Assembly (NCBI RefSeq): GCF_015352975.1
Contig: NZ_JACYIZ010000002.1
Location: forward strand, 62,001 to 126,000
Reading direction: 5' to 3'
From: Aestuariimicrobium ganziense
GTDB taxonomy: Bacteria > Actinomycetota > Actinomycetes > Propionibacteriales > Propionibacteriaceae
DNA length: 64,000 bases
Below the pieces are notes generated by a model. The model did no database searches and was not told the origin of the DNA. It worked only from the letters and a program-made list of their open reading frames with translations. Every line of letters begins with the position of its first letter. Position 1 is the first letter of the stretch. The position numbers and the translations under genes are program-made. Of the stretch, positions 1 through 7,969 are shown piece by piece.

Positions 1-213
1 TGTGGCCTGGTGGTGTCCCGGCCGCAGGGTCGGGCCTCGATGTTCTCCCTCACCAGCGTGCCTGAGCTGCTGGGCGTGCTGGACGCCGCAGAGCGACTCC
101 TCGCCTCCTCGGGGTATGCGGTGGCGCTGTGCCCGAACTACGGCGTCGGGACCGAGGGCAACCCCGCCCCGGACCAGCTACGCACCCACGCCGGGCAGGA
201 GGCGGGGGCGTGA
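1..213 (+). CDS. ArsR/SmtB-family metal-responsive repressor, C-terminal part (cut by window edge)
   Basis: The first 70 codons visible read as the end of an ArsR/SmtB winged helix: LVVSRPQGRASMFSL looks like the wing, followed by a C-terminal helix around LLGVLDAAERLLASSGYAV and the motif ALCPNYG. The Cys in CPNYG may be a metal ligand, as in CmtR/CadC-type regulators that use C-terminal cysteines; this is inference, because the N-terminal half with the DNA-recognition helix lies outside the window. Its TGA overlaps the GTG start of the downstream P-type ATPase by 4 bases. The layout is a repressor cotranscribed with the efflux pump it presumably controls. Confidence 0.7.
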   Translation, partial: CGLVVSRPQGRASMFSLTSVPELLGVLDAAERLLASSGYAVALCPNYGVGTEGNPAPDQLRTHAGQEAGA

Positions 214-2201
214 GCCGCGAGGAGACCCCGCAGCGGGAGGTGCTCGTGGACGCGTGCGGGTGTGAGAGAACGCCGCCGCCTTTCACGGGCGGCGGCGAGG
301 TCGAGGAACCGGTCACCCGGCTCTGGCACGTGCGGGAGATCCGGCTGAGTCTGCTCTCCGGCGCCCTGCTCGGCGTTGGGTTCCTCGCCGGACTCGGGGG
401 CTGGGAGACGGTGGAGCTGGTGCTGGCCGCAGCGGCGCTGCTTGTGGGCGGGTCCACGTTCGTGCCCGGTGCGCTGCGGAGGCTGGCGCGCGGCAAGCTC
501 GGCGTCGGCCTGCTGATGACGATCGGCGCCGTGGGCGCCACCCTGCTGGGGCAGGTGGAGGAGGCCGCCGCGCTGGCGTTCCTGTTCTCCCTCAGCGAGG
601 GACTGGAGGAATACTCCCTGGCCCGGACCCGGCACGGCCTGAGGGCACTGCTGGACCTTGTGCCCAAGGAGGCGACGGTGCTGCGCGGAGGCCAAGAGGT
701 CGTCCTTGACCCCGCCCAACTGGTGACCGGGGACGTCATGGTGGTCCGTCCGGGCGAGCGGCTGGCGACCGACGGGACCGTGCGCAGCGGCCGCAGCAGC
801 CTGGACACCTCGGCCATCACCGGGGAGTCCATGCCGGTGGAGACCGGGCCCGGTCAGGAGGTCTTCGCCGGATCGATCAACGGCACCGGCGCCCTGGAGG
901 TCACGGTGACCTCCACCGCGCAGGACAACTCCCTGGCCCGTATCGTGCACGTGGTCGAGACCGAGCAGTCCCGCCGCGGCGCCACCCAGCGGCTCGCGGA
1001 CCGGATCGCCCGCCCGCTGGTGCCTGGCATCCTCGTCGCCGCCGTCCTGACCGCGCTGCTCGGCACCCTCCTCGATGACCCGTCGGTCTGGGTGCACCGG
1101 GCCCTGGTCATGGTCGTGGCCGCCTCCCCGTGCGCGTTGGCGATCTCGGTGCCGGTCACCGCGGGGGCCTCAATCGGGGCGGCGAGCCGCCGCGGACTCC
1201 TGATCAAGGGCGGTGCGGCGATGGAGGCACTGGGCAGGGTCCGCACCGTGGCCCTGGACAAGACCGGCACGCTGACCCGTAACCGGCCGGCCGTCGTCGA
1301 CGTCGCTACCGCACCAGGGAACAACCGGGACCAGGTGCTGGGGTGGGCGGCCGCCCTGGAGGCGCGCAGCGAGCACCCGCTGGCCGCAGCCATCCTGGCC
1401 GCCACCGCCACGGTGCCCGCCGCGAAGGACGTGCAGGCCGTGGTCGGCGCCGGTCTGGTCGGCACCGTCGACGGTGCGCGGGTCCGGCTCGGCAGACCCG
1501 GCTGGGTCACCCCCGGCGACCTGGCAGGTGATGTGGCGCGCATGCAGCAGGCCGGCGCGACCGCGGTCGTGGTTGAGGTCGACGGCCACCCGGCCGGCGC
1601 CATCGCGGTCCGGGACGAAGTGCGGCCCGAGGCCGCCGAGGTCATCGCCCGTTTCGCCGACCACGGCTACACCGTGGTGATGCTGACCGGGGACAACCAG
1701 GTCACCGCACGGGCCCTGGCCGCCGAGGCCGGCATTGAGCAGGTGCACGCCGACCTGCGCCCGGAAGACAAGTCCCAGGTGGTCACCGGCCTGCGCACCC
1801 AGGGGCCGACCGCGATGGTCGGCGACGGTGTCAATGATGCACCCGCGTTGGCCACCGCGGACGTCGGCGTCGCGATGGGCGCGATGGGCACCGACGTCGC
1901 GATCGAGACCGCCGACGTCGCCCTCATGGGTGATGACCTGCGGCTGCTGCCGTACGCGTTCGAGCACGCCCACCGCACCCGCGCCATCATGCTGCAAAAC
2001 GTCGTGGTCTCCCTCGCCCTGATCGCGGCCCTGATCCCGCTGGCCCTATTCGGCGTTCTGGGTCTGGCTGCGGTCGTCCTGGTCCACGAGCTGGCCGAGG
2101 TCCTCGTCATCGCCAACGGTGTCCGTGCCGGCCGCAGCAGACACCTCGCCGCCCCCGGCGTGGCGCAGGACCGTACCCACCTGGAAGGAGCTCGCGCATG
2201 A
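210..2201 (+). CDS. Heavy-metal P1B-type ATPase with SPC transmembrane motif
   Basis: Membrane pump exporting transition-metal ions at the cost of ATP. About 663 aa from a GTG at 210 that overlaps the regulator's stop (GTGA); an upstream ATG in the same frame would overlap that gene and is not preferred. Visible motifs in order: a short Cys-rich N-terminus (ACGCE) with no full HMA domain, TGES (about residue 203), ASPCALA in the ion-binding helix (about 305), phosphorylation site DKTGTLT (about 349), SEHP (about 388), GDGVNDAP (about 537), and a last-helix LVHELAEV (about 624). SPC replaces the usual CPC of Cu/Zn/Cd pumps and, with the last-helix HE, recalls P1B-4-like (Co/Zn/Cd/Fe) pumps, though the full HEGGT signature is absent. 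It is coupled to the CDF gene by a 4-base ATGA overlap. Confidence 0.9.
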   Translation: MSREETPQREVLVDACGCERTPPPFTGGGEVEEPVTRLWHVREIRLSLLSGALLGVGFLAGLGGWETVELVLAAAALLVGGSTFVPGALRRLARGKLGVGLLMTIGAVGATLLGQVEEAAALAFLFSLSEGLEEYSLARTRHGLRALLDLVPKEATVLRGGQEVVLDPAQLVTGDVMVVRPGERLATDGTVRSGRSSLDTSAITGESMPVETGPGQEVFAGSINGTGALEVTVTSTAQDNSLARIVHVVETEQSRRGATQRLADRIARPLVPGILVAAVLTALLGTLLDDPSVWVHRALVMVVAASPCALAISVPVTAGASIGAASRRGLLIKGGAAMEALGRVRTVALDKTGTLTRNRPAVVDVATAPGNNRDQVLGWAAALEARSEHPLAAAILAATATVPAAKDVQAVVGAGLVGTVDGARVRLGRPGWVTPGDLAGDVARMQQAGATAVVVEVDGHPAGAIAVRDEVRPEAAEVIARFADHGYTVVMLTGDNQVTARALAAEAGIEQVHADLRPEDKSQVVTGLRTQGPTAMVGDGVNDAPALATADVGVAMGAMGTDVAIETADVALMGDDLRLLPYAFEHAHRTRAIMLQNVVVSLALIAALIPLALFGVLGLAAVVLVHELAEVLVIANGVRAGRSRHLAAPGVAQDRTHLEGARA

Positions 2202-3112
2202 GCGCAGGCCACAACCACGGAAGCGCCACCACCCACCGCGGCCCGCTGGTGGTCGCGTTCGCGATCACCTCGACCATCTTGGTCGCCGAGGTCATCGGGG
2301 CGTTGTGGACCGGCTCTCTGGCTCTGCTGGTCGACGCAGGGCACATGGTTACCGACGCCGCCGGGCTGGGCATGGCTCTGATCGCCGCGTCGCTGGCCCT
2401 GCGCCCGCCAACACCCGAGCGGACGTGGGGGTTCCGCCGGGCCGAGGTACTCGCCGCGGGAGCCCAGGCCACTGTGCTGCTCGGGGTCGGGCTCTACGCT
2501 TTCGTCGAGGGCGTCCGCCGCCTGTACGAACCGCACGAGGTCAGCTCCACCGGCTTGCTCATCTTCGGTATCGTCGGCCTCGCCGGAAACATCGTCTCCA
2601 TGCTGGTCCTCAGCTCCGGACGTGTCGCCAACCTCAACATGCGCGCCGCGTTCCTGGAGGTCGTCAACGACGCCCTGGGGTCGGTGGCCGTCATCATCAG
2701 CGCGATCATCATCACCACCACCGGGTGGGTCCGCATCGACGCCATCACCGGAATGCTCATTGCCGCCCTCATCGTGCCCCGCGCCATCACCATCCTGCGA
2801 GAGGCCGGACACATCCTGCTGGAGTCCACACCCAAGGGGCTGAACCTGGACGACGTCCGCGCCCACGTGCTCGCGGTGCGGCACGTGCAGGACGTACACG
2901 ACCTCCACGCCTCCACCATCGCCACCGGCCTACCCGTGCTGACGGCTCACGTCGTCCTGGACGAGGAGTGCTTCACCGACGGTCACGCCGCCGAGATGTT
3001 GGCCCACCTCCAGGACTGCGTGGCCGAGCACTTCGACGTCAGCATCGGGCACTCCACTTTCCAGCTCGAACCACCCGGACACGCCGACCGCGAGCACACC
3101 GCCCACGCCTGA
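2198..3112 (+). CDS. Cation diffusion facilitator (CzcD-like) metal exporter
   Basis: Proton-coupled divalent metal exporter of the CDF family, 304 aa, with six predicted membrane helices and a cytoplasmic C-terminal domain. The second helix carries DAGHMVTD (HxxxD of the transport site), and the fifth carries LEVVNDALGS, where Glu replaces the His found in ZitB-type pumps, as I recall for CzcD. The N-terminus begins with the His-containing MSAGHNHG. The ATG overlaps the ATPase stop (ATGA), and GGAG sits just upstream, so the three metal genes form one operon. Substrate (Zn, Cd or Co) is inferred. The gene ends about 100 bases before the ssrA terminator, in convergent orientation. Confidence 0.9.
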   Translation: MSAGHNHGSATTHRGPLVVAFAITSTILVAEVIGALWTGSLALLVDAGHMVTDAAGLGMALIAASLALRPPTPERTWGFRRAEVLAAGAQATVLLGVGLYAFVEGVRRLYEPHEVSSTGLLIFGIVGLAGNIVSMLVLSSGRVANLNMRAAFLEVVNDALGSVAVIISAIIITTTGWVRIDAITGMLIAALIVPRAITILREAGHILLESTPKGLNLDDVRAHVLAVRHVQDVHDLHASTIATGLPVLTAHVVLDEECFTDGHAAEMLAHLQDCVAEHFDVSIGHSTFQLEPPGHADREHTAHA

Positions 3113-3218
3113 CCAACTCCTCGGGTCGGCATGTGCCTAGATGACGCACGTACTCGAGACTCACGTCCAAGAAGGTCTCGTCCTCGGGGCTGCCCGGGGG
3201 TCTTCGAGGCGTGAAAGC

Positions 3219-3249
3219 AAAAAGCCCCTGCCAGCGAGCTGGCAGGGGC
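3219..3249 (-). terminator. Rho-independent terminator of ssrA
   Basis: On the minus strand an 11-bp perfect stem (GCCCCTGCCAG pairing with CTGGCAGGGGC) with a 4-base loop is followed by five T residues. It begins about 8 bases beyond the tmRNA 3' end. In the opposite direction it lies about 107 bases after the CDF stop. Confidence 0.9.
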
Positions 3250-3256
3250 ACAGGGG

Positions 3257-3621
3257 TGGAGGTGGCGGGAATTGAACCCGCGTCCTCAAGAGGCGAACCA
3301 GGTCTTCTCCGGGTGCAGCCGCCGTGGCGTTCTACTTGGCTCCTGCCCTCATGGCGGCATGTGGCAGACGAGCCCAGTCACAGTTGAGTCCCGATCAGCC
3401 CCTGCGACGCAGGCTGATCAGCAAGCCTTCTTGATGAGGCCAGGATCTGAGTCGAAGGCGGTCTCAGTCTGACCCTTCGGTCACTGCTCAGGCAGCGAGA
3501 GCGAAGTCTGCGCGAGTGTTGTCGGCAGTTATTGGTTTCCAAGGGACATTTACGAGTTGACCTTGGATTCTCGACCCGCTTCCCCTGGGACTACCGTCCC
3601 AAGTCGAAACCAGTCACCCCC
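3257..3621 (-). ncRNA. ssrA: Transfer-messenger RNA (tmRNA)
   Basis: tmRNA rescues stalled ribosomes together with SmpB by adding a degradation tag. The 5' end GGGGGTGACTGGTTTCGACT pairs its first seven bases with CACCTCC at the 3' end, giving the tRNA-like acceptor with one G-U pair, and the T-arm GCGGGTTCAATTCCCGC is intact. The tag reading frame lies at 3488-3526. The genomic 3' end reads ACCC, so the terminal CCA is not encoded and must be added enzymatically. A consensus-like -10 box lies 6 bases upstream of the 5' end and a strong terminator follows. The smpB gene lies about 1.4 kb away on the same strand. Confidence 0.97.
3488..3526 (-). other. tmRNA tag-peptide reading frame (ADNTRADFALAA)
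   Basis: Within ssrA the minus strand reads GCC GAC AAC ACT CGC GCA GAC TTC GCT CTC GCT GCC TGA, a 12-residue tag ending in ALAA, the C-terminal signal recognised by ClpXP-type proteases. The resume codon is GCC (Ala). Confidence 0.93.
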
Positions 3622-3627
3622 TGTTGA

Positions 3628-3633
3628 GTTGTA
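3628..3633 (-). promoter_or_regulatory. -10 box of the ssrA promoter
   Basis: TACAAC on the minus strand is separated by six bases from the first G of the tmRNA at 3621, the spacing expected for a transcription start there. No good -35 hexamer is visible at 17 bases. Confidence 0.55.
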
Positions 3634-3734
3634 CCGGCCTTCGTCGCCCGACCTGAGTCGAGGCGATCCGGTGGCCGCACCGCCTCTCCATTCTACCTTG
3701 TCGCCGAGGTGGCGCGCACCTGTGTTTCCGGCCG

Positions 3735-4451
3735 TCAGCGACGGGGACGACGCTTGTGTGCCGGCCGGTCCTCGAGCACGCGCACCGGCAGCACCCGGTT
3801 GATCGGGTTGGTCCACTCCTCACCGTTGGAGGCGCGCAGCCCGCCGACAACGGTGAACACCAGCCAGCTGATGCCCAGCAGCGCCATCAGCGCACCGTGG
3901 AAGGGCAGCCACTCCAGGAAGATCGCCGAGCCGATGATCAGGCCGAGCATGGTGACCTGGAAGTTGAACGCCTTGGCGGCCTCAAGCTTGGCGTAGCTGT
4001 CCTTGGCGGTCACCGCGTACACCAGGCCCGGGCCCACGATCGAGGTGCCCAGCGCCGACAGGTGGCCCAATGTGGCGGTGACGCGTCCGGCGGTGCCGTC
4101 ACGGTGCTGGTTGACCAATGGCGCGTAGGCCGGGTGTGCTCCCACGGCAGCCGACGACAGCGGGATCTGCACCAGTCCCGAGAACGCGGCGTTCAGTTCG
4201 GCGCGGGTCTCGGCCACCAGCGCCTGCCCGATCCGGTGGTCGAGTTCGTCGGCGCTGAGTCGTCCGTCGGCGTAGGCGCCCTGCAGGTAGGCCAGGGCCC
4301 TGTCCCGTTGCGCCTCTGTCACGCGCAGCGTCAGGTTGGGGTGGCTGCGCGTCACGTGCGCGAGTCCCTGGTTGAACGCCATCTGGCCCAACTGTGCCTG
4401 CAGCCTCTGCTGGCTGGTGGGACTGGTCGGGAAGCGTGGCGTCTGGCTCAT
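3735..4451 (-). CDS. DUF1707 / DUF4870 membrane protein
   Basis: Protein of 238 aa. Residues about 40-95 (VTEAQRDRALAYLQGAYADG, then LSADELDHRIGQAL) match the DUF1707 pattern, a short helical domain common at the N-terminus of actinobacterial membrane proteins. Residues about 125-215 carry a DUF4870-like arrangement of three hydrophobic helices, including LGHLSALGTSIVGPGLVYAV and AAKAFNFQV. The C-terminus is basic (HKRRPRR). Function is unknown. The ATG at 4451 is preceded by TAGGCT with a 6-base gap, suggesting a leaderless transcript. It is divergent from the FKBP gene. Confidence 0.8.
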   Translation of the reverse strand: MSQTPRFPTSPTSQQRLQAQLGQMAFNQGLAHVTRSHPNLTLRVTEAQRDRALAYLQGAYADGRLSADELDHRIGQALVAETRAELNAAFSGLVQIPLSSAAVGAHPAYAPLVNQHRDGTAGRVTATLGHLSALGTSIVGPGLVYAVTAKDSYAKLEAAKAFNFQVTMLGLIIGSAIFLEWLPFHGALMALLGISWLVFTVVGGLRASNGEEWTNPINRVLPVRVLEDRPAHKRRPRR

Positions 4452-4457
4452 GCCCCA

Positions 4458-4463
4458 AGCCTA
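4458..4463 (-). promoter_or_regulatory. -10 box TAGGCT, likely leaderless promoter of the DUF1707 gene
   Basis: TAGGCT lies 6 bases before the ATG at 4451 on the minus strand, so transcription would start at the start codon. No Shine-Dalgarno sequence is present. Confidence 0.5.
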
Positions 4464-4561
4464 GGTCGTCACCCCCACGGATCGGGGTCAGGATCGACCC
4501 CGAGCCAACCCTCATCCGACCCCGGTGAGCCTGCTCCTCGCGTGCTGTGCGAGGCGTGCCC

Positions 4562-4567
4562 TAGGGT
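4562..4567 (+). promoter_or_regulatory. -10 box TAGGGT, likely leaderless promoter of the FKBP gene
   Basis: TAGGGT is followed by seven bases and then the ATG at 4575. No ribosome-binding sequence is visible, so the mRNA probably begins at the ATG. Confidence 0.5.
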
Positions 4568-4574
4568 CGAGACC

Positions 4575-4952
4575 ATGACTGATCAGCAGCCTGCTGTCGA
4601 GATTCCCGAGGGCGATGCCCCCACCGAGTTGGTCATCACCGACCTGGTCGAGGGCGACGGCCCCCAGGCCACCGCCGGCCAGTTCGTCGAGGTGCACTAC
4701 GTCGGTGTCGCCTGGTCGACCGGCGCCGAGTTCGACTCCAGCTGGAACCGTGGCGAGCCCCTGGGCTTCCCGCTGGGCGCCGGCATGGTGATCCGGGGCT
4801 GGGACACCGGCGTTCAGGGCATGAAGGTGGGCGGACGACGCCAACTGGTGATCCCCGCGCACCTGGCCTACGGCGACCGCGGCGCCGGTGGCGTGATCAA
4901 GCCCGGCGAGACCCTCATCTTCGTCTGCGACCTCATTTCATGCGGGGGATGA
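4575..4952 (+). CDS. FKBP-type peptidyl-prolyl cis-trans isomerase
   Basis: Cytoplasmic 125-aa protein with one complete FKBP domain. Visible family signatures are VEVHYVGVAWSTGAEFDSSW (the YxG..G..FDSS core), GAGMVIRGWDTGVQGMKVGG and RRQLVIPAHLAYGDRGAGG followed by IKPGETLIFVCDL. These residues line the proline-binding pocket, so catalytic folding activity is expected. No signal peptide is present. The ATG at 4575 is the natural start: it follows a TAGGGT box by seven bases, and longer in-frame extensions are unlike FKBP. It converges with smpB, with 30 bases between them. Confidence 0.93.
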   Translation: MTDQQPAVEIPEGDAPTELVITDLVEGDGPQATAGQFVEVHYVGVAWSTGAEFDSSWNRGEPLGFPLGAGMVIRGWDTGVQGMKVGGRRQLVIPAHLAYGDRGAGGVIKPGETLIFVCDLISCGG

Positions 4953-4982
4953 CCCCCTGCACCCCCACCGACGGCTGACGGC

Positions 4983-5453
4983 TCAACGGCGGCGCCGGGC
5001 GGCCAGCTCCCGCTCGGTGTCGCGGCGGGCATCGCGTTCGGCGATCGCCTGGCGCTTGTCCCAGTCCCGCTTGCCGGTGGCGACGGCGATCTCGACCTTG
5101 GCATAGCCGTCGGAGAAGTAGATCGCCAGCGGCACGATCGTCCGACCCGAGTTGGCGACCTCTCGTTCGAGCTTGTCGATCTCGCGCCGGTTGAGCAGCA
5201 ACTTCCTCGTGCGCCGGGTGGCGTGGTTCTTCCAGGTGCCGAAGGCGTACTCGGGGATGTGGGCGTTGCGCAGCCACACCTCTCCGTCGTCCACGGTGGC
5301 GTAGGCGTCGGCCAGTGAGGCCCGCCCGGCCCGCAGCGACTTCACCTCGGTGCCGGTGAGCACCATGCCCGCCTCGTAGCGGTCACCAATGTGGTAGTCG
5401 TGGGTGGCCTTGCGGTTCTGCGCCACCAGCTTGCGCCCCTTCTCGCGTGGCAC
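4983..5453 (-). CDS. smpB: SsrA-binding protein SmpB
   Basis: 156-aa basic RNA-binding protein that positions tmRNA in the A site of stalled ribosomes. Recognisable stretches are [50 protein letters not shown] and the C-terminal basic tail ([20 protein letters not shown]), which in this family enters the mRNA channel. The GTG start at 5453 is preceded by AGGAGG with a 5-base gap. The gene is the last of a minus-strand run prfB, ftsE, ftsX, M23 hydrolase, smpB, a common actinobacterial order, and sits close to its RNA partner ssrA. Confidence 0.97.
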   Translation of the reverse strand: MPREKGRKLVAQNRKATHDYHIGDRYEAGMVLTGTEVKSLRAGRASLADAYATVDDGEVWLRNAHIPEYAFGTWKNHATRRTRKLLLNRREIDKLEREVANSGRTIVPLAIYFSDGYAKVEIAVATGKRDWDKRQAIAERDARRDTERELAARRRR

Positions 5454-5528
5454 AGCACCCTCCTGTCGTTCGGTCGCCCGTCATCGGTCATCGCAGGCGA
5501 GCGCCGACGGACAGCCTAACAAGCAGGC

Positions 5529-7007
5529 TCAGAACCACACCATCGGATTGACGACCTGCCCGTCCTGCCACACCATCAGGTGCAGGTGGCAGCCGGTGGA
5601 GTACCCGGTGGTGCCGACGTAACCGATCACCTGGCCGCGCTTCACCCGCTGACCGACGCTCACCACGTAGTGCGTGGCGTGGTTGTAACCGGTGGTGAGG
5701 TAGCGGCCGTTGACCACACCGTGGTCGATCATCAGGCGGTTGCCGTAGCCGGCGTTGTAGTAGCGCTCGGCCACCACGCCGTCGCGCGGAGCGCGGATCG
5801 GGGCACCACAGGCCGCACCGAAGTCGGTGCCGTCGTGCAGCTTCCAGTAACCCAGCACCGGGTGCAGGCGCATGCCGTAGACCGAGGTGATCGGACCACT
5901 CACCGGCATCGAGAACAACGGGGTGGACGACGACACCGCGGGTCGGCTGGTCGACCGCGACGTGTTGGACGAGGTGGTCTTCGGCCTGGAGGCCGTGACA
6001 GGCTTGGGCTTGGTGGGCGTGGACTGCTTGCGCTTGGCCGCATCCTGGCGGGCCTTGGCATCGGCTGCCGCCTTGGCCTTGCGCGCAGCCTCGAGCTTGG
6101 CCTTGCGGTCGGCCTCGAGCTTGGCCTTGCGGGCCGCTTCAGCCTTGGCCTTGGCGATCCGGTCGGCGATCCGCTTGTTGACCGCGGACTGCTCACTGAC
6201 CAGTTCCTGCTGACGCTTGGTCTCGGAGGCGACCATCTGGTCGGCCTTCTGCTTGGCCTGGGCGCGAGCGGTGGTGGCGCGGGCCACCTCGTCGCGGGCG
6301 GCGGTGGCCTGCTGGTTCAGGGTGGTCGAGGTGGCCAGGTGCTGCGCGGCCTTCTTGCGGGCGGCGGCAACGGTCGCCTCGGCCTTGGTGGCAGCGGCCT
6401 CGGCGGCGTCCTGCTTGAGCTTGAGTGCGCGCAGACGGTCCATCTGGCGACCGGAGCTGTCGAAGATGGTGGTGCCCCACTGCATCTTCTGGTTGAGGTC
6501 ACCGGTGGTGGTGCTGGTCACCAGGATGGCCAGGCCGCTGACGCTGCTGCGCTGCTGCATCTGTTCGCGGGCGCGGGCCCCGATGGTCGCGTGGAACTCC
6601 TCCACGTCGGCGGCTGCCTTGGCCGCGGCCGCCTTGGCCTTGGCCAGCTCGGCCTGGGCGACCTTGAGTTCGCCGGCGAGCTTGGCGTCCTGGGCCCGGG
6701 CCTCGCGCAGTTGGCTCTCAGTCCTGGCCAGTTCGCCCTGGGCCTGCTGCAGCGCGGCCTCGGAGCGCTTCAGCTCGTTGGCCGCCTGGATGGCCTCCTG
6801 GTTGTACTCGGCGAGGTCGGCCTTGGACTGGGCCAGTTCGGTCTCGACCTTCTTCTTGCGGTCGTCGAGGTCGTCCGCGTGGGCGCTCAGGGGGGCCAGC
6901 ACCAGACCGGCGCCGAGCAGGACGACAAGCGCGGCTCGTCCGAGGTCGCGCACAGTGCGACGCACGACACGAGTGGCTGCGTGGGCGGGGGGAAGTCCGC
7001 TGGTCAC
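5529..7007 (-). CDS. Secreted coiled-coil M23 peptidoglycan hydrolase of the ftsEX operon
   Basis: About 492 aa. The signal peptide ends near APLSAHADD; an Ala/Lys/Glu-rich coiled coil occupies roughly residues 45-340; a Pro/Ser/Thr linker follows; then a C-terminal LytM (M23) domain with zinc ligands intact: H and D in KLHDGTDFGA, and HLH in GCHLHL. It is expected to cleave peptide cross-links of peptidoglycan outside the membrane. In the EnvC/FtsEX paradigm the coiled coil contacts FtsX, but EnvC itself is catalytically dead, whereas this protein looks active. The GTG at 7007 is chosen because AGGAG lies 9 bases upstream; an ATG at 7034, right after the ftsX stop, is the alternative. Confidence 0.88.
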   Translation of the reverse strand: MTSGLPPAHAATRVVRRTVRDLGRAALVVLLGAGLVLAPLSAHADDLDDRKKKVETELAQSKADLAEYNQEAIQAANELKRSEAALQQAQGELARTESQLREARAQDAKLAGELKVAQAELAKAKAAAAKAAADVEEFHATIGARAREQMQQRSSVSGLAILVTSTTTGDLNQKMQWGTTIFDSSGRQMDRLRALKLKQDAAEAAATKAEATVAAARKKAAQHLATSTTLNQQATAARDEVARATTARAQAKQKADQMVASETKRQQELVSEQSAVNKRIADRIAKAKAEAARKAKLEADRKAKLEAARKAKAAADAKARQDAAKRKQSTPTKPKPVTASRPKTTSSNTSRSTSRPAVSSSTPLFSMPVSGPITSVYGMRLHPVLGYWKLHDGTDFGAACGAPIRAPRDGVVAERYYNAGYGNRLMIDHGVVNGRYLTTGYNHATHYVVSVGQRVKRGQVIGYVGTTGYSTGCHLHLMVWQDGQVVNPMVWF

Positions 7008-7039
7008 GTGGTCACACTCCTGTTCGCGGCCCATCGGCG

Positions 7040-7942
7040 TCACACCTTCAGGTACCGCTTGGTGGCAATCAGTGTCGGCACTATAGAGAGCGCGATTGCG
7101 GTCAGGGCAACCCAACCGACCACCACCAGCACGTCGCCCCGCTCAAGCCACCGTAAAGCCTGCATCGAGACTTCAAGGTTGCGTGTGATCACCAGGTGGT
7201 GCAGGCCCAGCAGCGTCGCCGAGGCGAACACCGCGCCCAGCACACCCGCCACCAGCGACTCCAGCAGGAAGGGCAGCATGATGTAGGTGTTCGAGGCGCC
7301 GACCAGGCGCATGATGCCCAGTTCGCGGCGTCTGGCGAAGGCGGCGATCCGGATGGTGTTCGAGATCTGCACCCAGGCGGCCACCAGCAGGGCGACCGAC
7401 ATCGCCACGGTCCCCCACTTCAGGGCGTTGAGGCCGGCGAAGATCCGGTCGAGCACGGTGTGCATGTCCTGCACGTTCTGCACGCCGGGCAGGCCCATCG
7501 CCTCGGTCACCACGCCCTGGTACTGCTCGGGGTCCTTGAGCTTGATCCGGTACGACTCCTGCATCTGGTCGACGGTCAGGTCGTCGGCGATCGGTGAGTC
7601 CTTGTACGTCTCCTGGAAGTCGCGGTAGGCCTCCTCCTTCGACTCGAACATCACCTTCTCGACCTCGGGATTGGCCTCGAGTGCCTTCTTGATGGCGTCC
7701 TTCTGCGACTGGGTCACATCCTGACCGGGCTCGCAGTTGCCGCTGGTGGAGTCCTTAACGCACAGGAAGACCGAGATCTCGATCTGGTCGTACCAGCGGT
7801 CCTTGAGCAGGTCGACCTGCTTGTTGATAAGCAGGCCCAGCCCGAACAGGGTCAGCGACACCCAGATCGTGACCACCACCGCGACGGTCATCGCGGCGTT
7901 GCGGGTCAGTCCAGACCAGGTCTCACGCAGTGTGTGGCGCAT
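7040..7942 (-). CDS. ftsX: Cell-division ABC transporter permease FtsX
   Basis: 300-aa membrane protein with one N-terminal helix (TVAVVVTIWVSLTLFGLGLL), an extracellular domain with two Cys (FLCVKDSTSGNCEPG) that may form a disulfide, and three C-terminal helices. The FtsX signature RRRELGIMRLVGASNTYI is present. With FtsE it transmits ATP hydrolysis to a periplasmic or external peptidoglycan hydrolase at the division site; the M23 gene beginning 33 bases downstream of the ftsX coding end is the obvious partner. GAGGAGAG lies just upstream of the ATG. ftsE lies 27 bases upstream. Confidence 0.96.
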   Translation of the reverse strand: MRHTLRETWSGLTRNAAMTVAVVVTIWVSLTLFGLGLLINKQVDLLKDRWYDQIEISVFLCVKDSTSGNCEPGQDVTQSQKDAIKKALEANPEVEKVMFESKEEAYRDFQETYKDSPIADDLTVDQMQESYRIKLKDPEQYQGVVTEAMGLPGVQNVQDMHTVLDRIFAGLNALKWGTVAMSVALLVAAWVQISNTIRIAAFARRRELGIMRLVGASNTYIMLPFLLESLVAGVLGAVFASATLLGLHHLVITRNLEVSMQALRWLERGDVLVVVGWVALTAIALSIVPTLIATKRYLKV

Positions 7943-7969
7943 GTGTTCTCTCCTCGACGTCCGGCGCGA

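Noticed and set aside
3039..3251. 70-codon minus-strand ORF between the CDF gene and ssrA, considered as an integrase remnant
   Set aside because: It runs through the ssrA terminator and the CDF gene end, and shows no integrase motif.
5580..7286. Long plus-strand ORF of 568 codons, rich in Gly, Leu and Val
   Set aside because: It is antisense to the M23 hydrolase and ftsX; its composition is the mirror of the Ala/Lys coiled coil and it has no recognisable domain.
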